A stretch of 20,506 bases of DNA. Origin: Mailhella massiliensis (GTDB lineage Bacteria > Desulfobacterota > Desulfovibrionia > Desulfovibrionales > Desulfovibrionaceae). The DNA lies in the NCBI RefSeq assembly GCF_020741395.1, contig NZ_DYZA01000013.1, forward strand, positions 1-20,506, in the 5' to 3' direction. The position numbers and the translations under genes are program-made. Shown in pieces: positions 15,846-20,506 of the stretch. The first letter of the stretch is position 1, and each line of letters starts with the position of its first letter. Below the pieces are notes generated by a model. The model was not told the origin of the DNA. It saw nothing but the letters and a program-made list of their open reading frames with translations, and ran no database searches.

Positions 15846-17045
15846 ATGAAACAGACGATAGGCATACGTTTCAGCCGCTACGGGCAGGTGCTCGCCTGCC
15901 TGTACGACGCCGGGGGCGATTCCCCCCTCGCCGTGGGCGAAAGCGCCATGGTCATGACGGAACGCGGCCTGAACTGCGGCCGGGTGGTCTGGCAGAGGCC
16001 CTGGCAGGAAGAACTGGAACAGGCGCTCAAGGCTGCCAACGCCGCCGTGCAGAACATGAACGGCAACGCGGAGCCGGAAGAGAACGGAGAGGACACCGCG
16101 CAGACGCCCATGCCCTCGGCCCGCCGCGCAAGCGAGGAGGAACAGCGCGCCGCACAGGACAACGCCCTTCTTTCCCGGGAAGCCTATCTGTTCTGCCGCC
16201 GCTGCATTGCGGAACGCAGGCTCGACATGAAGCTTGTGGATGTGGAAATCCTCTTCGACCGCAGCAAGATGGTCTTTTTCTTCACCGCCCCCACACGCAT
16301 CGACTTCCGCGACCTGGTGAAGGACCTGGTGCGGCAATACCGTACCCGCATCGAACTCAGGCAGATAGGCGTGCGTCACGAAACGCAGATGCTCGGGGCC
16401 CTCGGCAACTGCGGCATGGTATGCTGCTGCCGCCGCTACCTGCACAAGTTCGCGCCCGTGACCATCAAAATGGCCAAGGAGCAGAATCTCTTTCTCAACC
16501 CGGCGAAAATTTCCGGTATCTGCGGCCGCCTTTTATGCTGCCTGAGCTATGAACAGGAAAATTACGACGCCTTCCACCGAAGCTGCCCGAGGCTCGGCAA
16601 GCGCTACCAGACCACGCAAGGCCCCATGCGCGTACTGCGCGGCAACATGTTCCGCAACTCCGTGGTGGTGCTGCCCGACGGCGGGCAGGAAGTGGAAATG
16701 AGCCTTGAGGACTGGCAGGCCCTGAAGCCCAGCCGCAGCGAAGGCCCGGCCTCCCCGTCCGGCAAGGAGCAGAAAGCCCAGCCTTCCGGCGGCATGATGG
16801 TCTTTTCCACCGCGCCGGATACCCTGGACGACGACCTTGCCGACCTGGAAATCGGGGAAGCCCCCGCCCCGGCTGCGCCGCATGAGCCGAGCATGATGAA
16901 TTCCGAAGAAGCGGCGCATCGCCGAAAACGCCCCCACCACCATCAGGAAAACCACGAAAGAAAAGGCCGCCCCAGGCCCGCGCGCGAACAGAAGGAGCAG
17001 CCCGCTCCCGAAGTTGCCCGGGAACAGGATGCCGACGCCAGGTAA
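15846..17045 (+). CDS. ricT: PSP1-domain protein RicT (YaaT family)
   Basis: In Bacillus, RicT (YaaT) forms an Fe-S-containing complex with RicA and RicF that affects RNase Y-dependent mRNA processing. Here the 399-residue cytoplasmic protein has the PSP1 core at about 100-300. Conserved cysteines are Cys189 and Cys193-195 (NCGMVCCCRRY), then Cys226 and Cys231-232 (GICGRLLCCLSYE). An acidic insert (about 70-105) interrupts the N-terminal part. The tail (about 330-399) is disordered, proline-rich and strongly His/Arg/Lys-rich (HRRKRPHHHQENHERKGRPR). The ATG at 15846 has no visible ribosome binding site, but the protein begins as family members do (MKQTIGIRFSRYGQ). metG starts 12 bases after the stop. 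The family is clear. RNA processing as its role here is inferred, and no RicA/RicF genes are in the window. Confidence 0.88.
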   Translation: MKQTIGIRFSRYGQVLACLYDAGGDSPLAVGESAMVMTERGLNCGRVVWQRPWQEELEQALKAANAAVQNMNGNAEPEENGEDTAQTPMPSARRASEEEQRAAQDNALLSREAYLFCRRCIAERRLDMKLVDVEILFDRSKMVFFFTAPTRIDFRDLVKDLVRQYRTRIELRQIGVRHETQMLGALGNCGMVCCCRRYLHKFAPVTIKMAKEQNLFLNPAKISGICGRLLCCLSYEQENYDAFHRSCPRLGKRYQTTQGPMRVLRGNMFRNSVVVLPDGGQEVEMSLEDWQALKPSRSEGPASPSGKEQKAQPSGGMMVFSTAPDTLDDDLADLEIGEAPAPAAPHEPSMMNSEEAAHRRKRPHHHQENHERKGRPRPAREQKEQPAPEVAREQDADAR

Positions 17046-17057
17046 ACAGGAGTCCCC

Positions 17058-19016
17058 GTGAAAAGCTACTACATCACCACGCCCATTTACTATGTCAACG
17101 CGCGCCCGCACCTCGGGCACGCCTATTCCACCATTGTGGCCGACACGCTCAAGCGATTCCACCGCATGCTCGGGGAAAACGCCCGCATGCAGACCGGCAC
17201 CGACGAGCACGGGGACAAGATCGTAAAGGCGGCCACCGCCGCGGGCGTTTCGCCCCAGGCCTTTGTGGATGATATCGCGGGTGTGTTCCGCGACCTGTGG
17301 CCCCGGCTCGGCATTGAGAACGACGGCTTCATCCGCACCACCGACCCGGCCCACAAGAAGGCCGTGCAGGTGCTTCTGCAGCGCCTGTACGACAAGGGCG
17401 ACATTTATTTCGGCGAATACGGCGGCCACTACTGCTACGGCTGCGAACGCTTCTACACGGAAAAGGAGCTGGAAAACGGCCTCTGCCCCCAGCACCAGAC
17501 CAAGCCGGAATACATCAGCGAGAAGAACTACTTCTTCAAAATGTCCAAGTATCAGGACGCCCTCAGGCAGCACATCCTCGACAACCCCGACTTCATCCGT
17601 CCCGAGCGCTACCGCAACGAAGTCCTCGCCATGCTGGAAGGCGGCGTGCTGGAAGACCTCTGCATCTCCCGCCCCAAGTCCCGCCTCACCTGGGGCATTG
17701 AACTGCCCTTCGATAAGGACTATGTGAGCTATGTGTGGTTCGACGCCCTCGCCAACTACATTACGGCCCTCGGCTGGCCGGAAAACGAGAACGACGAATC
17801 CGGCGCCTACAAAACCTTCTGGCCCGGCGAACATCTGGTGGCCAAGGATATCCTGAAGCCCCACGGCATCTTCTGGCCCACCATGCTCATGGCCGCGGGC
17901 CTTCCGCTCTACAGGCACCTCAACGTGCACGGCTACTGGCTGGTGAAGGACACCAAAATGTCCAAATCCCTGGGCAATGTGGTAGATCCGCTCAAGGCCG
18001 CCGAGCACTTCGGGCTGGACGCCTTCCGCTATTTCCTTCTGCGCGAGATGAACTTCGGTTCCGACGCCTCCTATTCCCCGGAAGCTATCATCACCCGCGT
18101 CAACGCCGACCTCGCCAACGACCTCGGCAACCTGTTCAGCCGCGTGCTTTCCATGAACGCCAAATACTTCGGCGGGAAAATCCCGGCCCTCGGCGAACAG
18201 CTTGAAGCCGACGATATCCTCTCCGAAGCCACGGACAACGGCGCGGCCAACTTCGTGCAGCTCTTCGGCGAGCTGCGCTTCTCCCAGGCGCTCGACGCGC
18301 TCTGGACGCCTATCCGCGCCATGAACAAGTATGTGGACGAACAGGCCCCCTGGGCGCTGGCGAAGAAAGGCGAAACGGAGCGCCTCGGCACTGTCATCCG
18401 CACGCTTCTGGAAAACATGTACAAAGTGGCCTATCTGCTCTGGCCCGTCATGCCCGGCGCTTCCGCCGCCATGCAGGCCCAGCTCGGCCGCCCGCAGCCT
18501 CCCCTTTCCGAAGACGCGCTGAACGACGTTTTGCGCTACCGCATGCACCTGCGCACCGGCATGGAAATAGCCTCCGCCTCCAACCTCTTCCCCCGCCTGG
18601 AAATGGAAAAGGAGGAAGCCCCGGCCAAGCCCAAAAAGGAAAAGAAGGCCGCTCCCAAAGAGGCTCCCAAGGAGGAAGCCGCCCCTGAAGCCAAGGCCCC
18701 CATTGAATTTGCCGACTTCCAGAAGCTCGACCTTCGCGTGGGCCATATCCTTTCGGCAAAGCAGCATCCCAACGCGGACAAACTGCTCTGCTTCGAGGTG
18801 GATCTCGGCGAGGAAAAACCCCGGCAGATAGTTTCCGGCATCGCCGCCCACTTCAAGCCGGAAGAACTGGCAGGCAGAAAGGTCGTGGTGGTGGCCAACC
18901 TCCCGCCCCGCAAGCTGCGCGGCGTGGAATCCCAGGGTATGATCCTCACCGCAGAATTCGGCGATTCCCTCGCTCTGCTCTCGGCCGACGCCCCGGCCGG
19001 CTCTTCCATCGCCTGA
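17058..19016 (+). CDS. metG: methionyl-tRNA synthetase
   Basis: Charges tRNA-Met with methionine using ATP, in the cytoplasm. The 652-residue class I synthetase has the HIGH-type motif HLGH at residues 18-21 and KMSKS at 300-304. The inserted zinc knuckle is of the single type, with Cys126, Cys129, Cys143 and His146. The anticodon-binding helical domain spans about 340-510. A Lys/Ala/Glu/Pro-rich linker (about 515-545) leads to a C-terminal EMAP/Trbp-type tRNA-binding domain (about 549-652, starting FADFQKLDLRVG) that aids tRNA binding and dimerisation. It starts with GTG at 17058, fixed by AGGAG at 17048-17052 and the conserved opening MKSYYITTPIYYVNARPH. It lies 12 bases after ricT, so the two form an operon ending at the terminator at 19042-19077. 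Confidence 0.97.
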   Translation: MKSYYITTPIYYVNARPHLGHAYSTIVADTLKRFHRMLGENARMQTGTDEHGDKIVKAATAAGVSPQAFVDDIAGVFRDLWPRLGIENDGFIRTTDPAHKKAVQVLLQRLYDKGDIYFGEYGGHYCYGCERFYTEKELENGLCPQHQTKPEYISEKNYFFKMSKYQDALRQHILDNPDFIRPERYRNEVLAMLEGGVLEDLCISRPKSRLTWGIELPFDKDYVSYVWFDALANYITALGWPENENDESGAYKTFWPGEHLVAKDILKPHGIFWPTMLMAAGLPLYRHLNVHGYWLVKDTKMSKSLGNVVDPLKAAEHFGLDAFRYFLLREMNFGSDASYSPEAIITRVNADLANDLGNLFSRVLSMNAKYFGGKIPALGEQLEADDILSEATDNGAANFVQLFGELRFSQALDALWTPIRAMNKYVDEQAPWALAKKGETERLGTVIRTLLENMYKVAYLLWPVMPGASAAMQAQLGRPQPPLSEDALNDVLRYRMHLRTGMEIASASNLFPRLEMEKEEAPAKPKKEKKAAPKEAPKEEAAPEAKAPIEFADFQKLDLRVGHILSAKQHPNADKLLCFEVDLGEEKPRQIVSGIAAHFKPEELAGRKVVVVANLPPRKLRGVESQGMILTAEFGDSLALLSADAPAGSSIA

Positions 19017-19041
19017 ACCTGACCATACAACGCCATGAACA

Positions 19042-19077
19042 AGTGCCGCTTCCGAAAAAGGAGGCGGCGCTTTTTTT
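19042..19077 (+). terminator. intrinsic terminator of the ricT-metG operon
   Basis: AGTGCCGCTTCC (19042-19053) pairs with GGAGGCGGCGCT (19060-19071) over a GAAAAA loop. All 12 positions pair in RNA, including G-U wobbles. Seven T follow (19071-19077). It begins 25 bases after the metG stop. A further GC hairpin lies at 19082-19097 (CCCCGG-CGCT-CCGGGG). Confidence 0.93.
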
Positions 19078-19231
19078 CACTCCCCGGCGCTCCGGGGCCG
19101 AACGCTTCCGTGCAACGGGAAATCCTGATCCTAAGGAGGGGACCATACGCGGCAAAGGCGGAAGACGGCGTGATCCCTGCCGCGGATTCCGGGCAAGATC
19201 CCCGTGCCGGGGAAGCTCATTGACCATGCCC

Positions 19232-19255
19232 GGGGAAACGCTGCTTCCCCTTTTT
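19232..19255 (+). terminator. second terminator-like hairpin downstream of metG
   Basis: GGGGAA (19232-19237) pairs with TTCCCC (19245-19250), followed by five T (19251-19255). An alternative longer pairing joins GGGGAAGC (from about 19209) to GCTTCCCC. It lies 155 bases after the metG terminator with no gene between, so it either catches read-through or ends an unrecognised short transcript. Confidence 0.6.
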
Positions 19256-19848
19256 ACCTCTTCTCCTCCGCCGCGGCGTCATGCCCGGCAGGAATGTCCC
19301 TCTTCTCACGGGACAAACGGACAAAACTTACGGAAAACGTCGTACCGCGCCGGAAGAAGGCGTCGTCAAAAAACAGCTGTGGAAATATTGCAGCGAGCAG
19401 CTTCAGGGCTTCTTTTCCAAAAACTTCCTTGCAGAAGGCTCTCTACCCTCCTCTACCCCGATGTTGCAACGTCCGGCATGGGGCCGTGGAAACAAGACCG
19501 GAAAGCCCCTTGCCCGCAGAGCTGCGCCACACCGCATCGGACAAAAGGCATCTGAAAGCCTTCCCTGACCATATCCGCCGCATAAAAGACACGGACATGA
19601 GGATGTCCGCCCGAGGCGCCTCTGTGTCGCAGAGACCGCCCGTCCCTGACGCAGGGCAGGAACCTCATGCTCCTCTCGGAAAAAAACTTGCCGAAAAAGA
19701 AGAGGGAAACGTGCGTCGCTTCGCCCGTACGGGTATCGAGAAGGCGGCAGGGTATGGGAAAGCCGTTCCTGTGCCACAGAAAGAGCGGTACACGGACTCG
19801 ACCTCCCTCGCCCCTCAACGCAATGCGCGGGGAGAGGCCCTTCCGGCA
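19256..19848. other. 593-base stretch without a recognisable gene
   Basis: Open frames cross this stretch on both strands, but none has a ribosome binding site or family-like sequence, and the predicted proteins look like translated non-coding DNA. Three small perfect hairpins sit close together: CGGACAT/ATGTCCG (19592-19609), CTCTG/CAGAG (19620-19634) and CCCTG/CAGGG (19644-19656). They could belong to a structured RNA or be chance. No tRNA or rRNA is seen. The stretch ends at an IS200-type element. Confidence 0.55.
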
Positions 19849-19978
19849 AAAGGGGCCCCACCGGCATAGCCGGTGGTTCCTCTTGTGCGCCTGTAAGGCT
19901 CTCTTACCAGCCGCGCCCTAACAGGCGCATGTACGGTCTGACCTCTGCATTTCTGTGACCGGCGGCCCGTAAACGGGC
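19849..19978. repeat. 130-base direct repeat, copy 1 (IS200 right end)
   Basis: Matches 20377-20506 base for base without gaps, with about 5 differences (about 96%). It covers the transposase C-terminal codons and the structured right end, including the CCACCGGC-ATA-GCCGGTGG hairpin. The second copy is cut by the window edge, so the true repeat may be longer. Confidence 0.95.
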
Positions 19979-20236
19979 TTCCGGCGTACGGAAGACTCAG
20001 CTGCTCACCAAGTTTATCCTCGGCCAGTTTGTTGCCTCATGTACTCAGATATCTTTGCCTTATTCTTACCTACCGTATCCACATAGTAGCCACGGCACCA
20101 GAATTCTCGATTGCGATATCTGAATTTCAGCTCACCAAACTGCTCGTATATCATCTGGCTGCTTTTCCCTTTCAAGTATCCGACAAATGCCGATACACTT
20201 ATCTTTCGTATGCGCTAAATTCTTTGTGTCACCCAT
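19956..20236 (-). pseudogene. tnpA: IS200 transposase TnpA remnant
   Basis: Reading on the - strand from ATG at 20236, the protein begins MGDTKNLAHTK as IS200 TnpA does. It then jumps frame at about 20205 into the C-terminal half (KISVSAFVGYLKGKSS, QMIYEQFGELKFRYRNREFW, CRGYYVDTVGKNKAKISEYM), which stops at 20014. A second shift near 20030 leads to the tail LAEDKLGEQLSLPYAGSPFT, running to about 19956. The region in between, which carries the catalytic HUH (His-x-His) motif, is deleted. The nucleophile tyrosine (SEYMRQQ) survives. The usual stop after SPFTGRR is TCA here, but TAA in the second copy. The gene cannot make active transposase. Its ribosome binding site AGGAGG lies just before the ATG. 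Confidence 0.9.
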
Positions 20237-20242
20237 CGTGAC

Positions 20243-20307
20243 CTCCTTTTGATTTGCTCAGGGCACACTTGCCAGACCGCACCTCTTTCTTAGCTAATCA
20301 AAAGGAG
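20243..20307 (-). promoter_or_regulatory. stem that buries the tnpA ribosome binding site
   Basis: CTCCTTTTGATT (20243-20254) and AATCAAAAGGAG (20296-20307) are a perfect 12-bp inverted repeat separated by 41 bases. In tnpA mRNA (- strand) the stem contains most of the AGGAGG ribosome binding site located 7 bases before the ATG. This matches the known IS200 strategy of repressing transposase translation through 5' leader structure. It is directly visible; function is by analogy. Confidence 0.8.
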
Positions 20308-20314
20308 TATTTAT

Positions 20315-20336
20315 AACTTACGCATAGCTATAAGTT
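20315..20336. other. short inverted repeat in the IS200 left end
   Basis: AACTTA (20315-20320) pairs with TAAGTT (20331-20336) over a 10-base loop, in the AT-rich stretch between the left-end hairpin and the translation-control stem. It lies where the tnpA promoter would be expected. Confidence 0.4.
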
Positions 20337-20344
20337 TTCGGGGC

Positions 20345-20372
20345 CCCCCAGCCTAGCTGGGGGTTTTCTTTT
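20345..20372 (+). terminator. IS200 left-end hairpin with T tract
   Basis: CCCCCAGC (20345-20352) pairs perfectly with GCTGGGGG (20356-20363) over CTA, followed by TTTTCTTTT (20364-20372). On the + strand this is a good intrinsic terminator. It would stop transcripts antisense to tnpA. On the - strand it is the left-end hairpin that IS200-family transposases recognise. Confidence 0.8.
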
Positions 20373-20376
20373 AACC

Positions 20377-20506
20377 AAAGGGGCCCCACCGGCATAGCCG
20401 GTGGTTCCTCTTATGCGCCTGTAAGGCTTTCTTACCAGCCGCGCCCTAGCAGGCGCATGTACGGTCTGACATCTGCATTTCTGTTACCGGCGGCCCGTAA
20501 ACGGGC
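20377..20506 (-). mobile_element. second IS200-type element, right end only (copy 2)
   Basis: The right end of another IS200 copy in the same orientation, abutting the left end of copy 1 with only a few bases between (AACC at 20373-20376). It carries the same right-end hairpin (20386-20404) and continues past the window. This sequence is also the second copy of the 130-base direct repeat. Confidence 0.85.
20484..20506 (-). CDS. tnpA: 3' end of TnpA of IS200 copy 2 (partial)
   Basis: On the - strand the last codons read PFTGRR followed by TAA at 20486-20484, the normal C-terminus for this transposase type. The rest lies beyond the window, so whether this copy is intact cannot be judged. Confidence 0.65.

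Larger units (their letters stand above)
19849..20376 (-). mobile_element. decayed IS200-type insertion sequence (copy 1)
   Basis: About 525 bases of an IS200/IS605-family element on the - strand. It keeps both end structures: a right-end hairpin (19858-19876, CCACCGGC/GCCGGTGG) and a left-end hairpin (20345-20363, CCCCCAGC/GCTGGGGG). In between lies a broken transposase. A full IS200 is about 700 bases, so about 190 bases are missing, consistent with the gap inside tnpA. Its base composition is more AT-rich than the neighbours, a sign of transfer. There is no TnpB or guide-RNA part. The boundaries are approximate because IS200 makes no target duplication. Confidence 0.85.

Noticed and set aside
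15500..16552. 350-codon open frame overlapping the ricT start
   Set aside because: Arg/Pro/Gly-rich shadow frame; ricT in the other frame has clear PSP1 motifs.
19133..19141. Strong Shine-Dalgarno-like AAGGAGGGG between two terminators
   Set aside because: No ATG, GTG or TTG at a usable distance; the only nearby triplet is ATA at 19145. Not called as a gene.
19204..19869. 221-codon open frame downstream of metG
   Set aside because: No ribosome binding site, no recognisable motifs, and it runs into the IS200 right end and through a terminator. It looks like chance in GC-rich DNA.
20029..20241. 70-codon + strand open frame in the IS200 region
   Set aside because: It is the antisense of the TnpA remnant, which is clearly recognisable on the - strand.
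19849..20506. IS605-type element with TnpB and guide RNA, or a CRISPR array
   Set aside because: Only IS200-type TnpA sequence is present. There is no TnpB frame and no regularly spaced short repeats. The two repeat units are IS ends.

Overview
The window is GC-rich, gene-dense bacterial chromosome. Every intact gene reads on the + strand. The gene set is a type III glutamine synthetase, a glutamate synthase split over three genes and loaded with Fe-S motifs, the LL-diaminopimelate aminotransferase route to lysine, and a sigma-54 activator. Together these suggest an anaerobic member of the Desulfovibrionaceae or close relatives (Desulfovibrio/Bilophila-like). That placement is inferred from family knowledge, not from a search.

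Region 1 (1-10458) is a nitrogen-assimilation cluster. A consensus -24/-12 (sigma-54) promoter at 21-36 drives glnN. After a gap with two strong hairpins come the three glutamate synthase genes: glutaminase (2383-3489), ferredoxin plus FMN synthase core (3477-5114), and GXGXG domain fused to a GltD-like flavoprotein and a C-terminal ferredoxin (5172-7496). dapL follows (7542-8768), an aminotransferase that uses glutamate as amino donor. The cluster ends with a GAF-AAA+-Fis sigma-54 activator (8872-10458). Working model: GS and GOGAT assimilate ammonium into glutamate, DapL spends glutamate on diaminopimelate/lysine, and the activator may control the sigma-54 promoter at the front.

Region 2 (10459-15472) starts with a candidate sigma-70 promoter and holds a small DUF1992 protein, uvrA, and an exported DUF4139/MuiA-like coiled-coil protein whose start overlaps the uvrA stop (ATGA).

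Region 3 (15473-19077) has a 373-base leader, ricT (PSP1 family) and metG (methionyl-tRNA synthetase), 12 bases apart and probably co-transcribed, closed by a strong intrinsic terminator at 19042-19077.

Region 4 (19078-20506) has no intact gene. About 770 bases hold a second terminator-like hairpin and a few small hairpins. Then come two head-to-tail IS200-type elements on the - strand. The first is internally deleted and frameshifted. Only the end of the second lies in the window. The 130-base ends of the two copies are about 96% identical. The decayed copy keeps a perfect 12-bp stem that would bury the transposase ribosome binding site, a known IS200-type control.

I did not find a clearly new multi-gene system. 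The parts most worth a second look are the sigma-54 circuit around GS/GOGAT, the domain arrangement of the glutamate synthase, and the tandem IS200 remnants.
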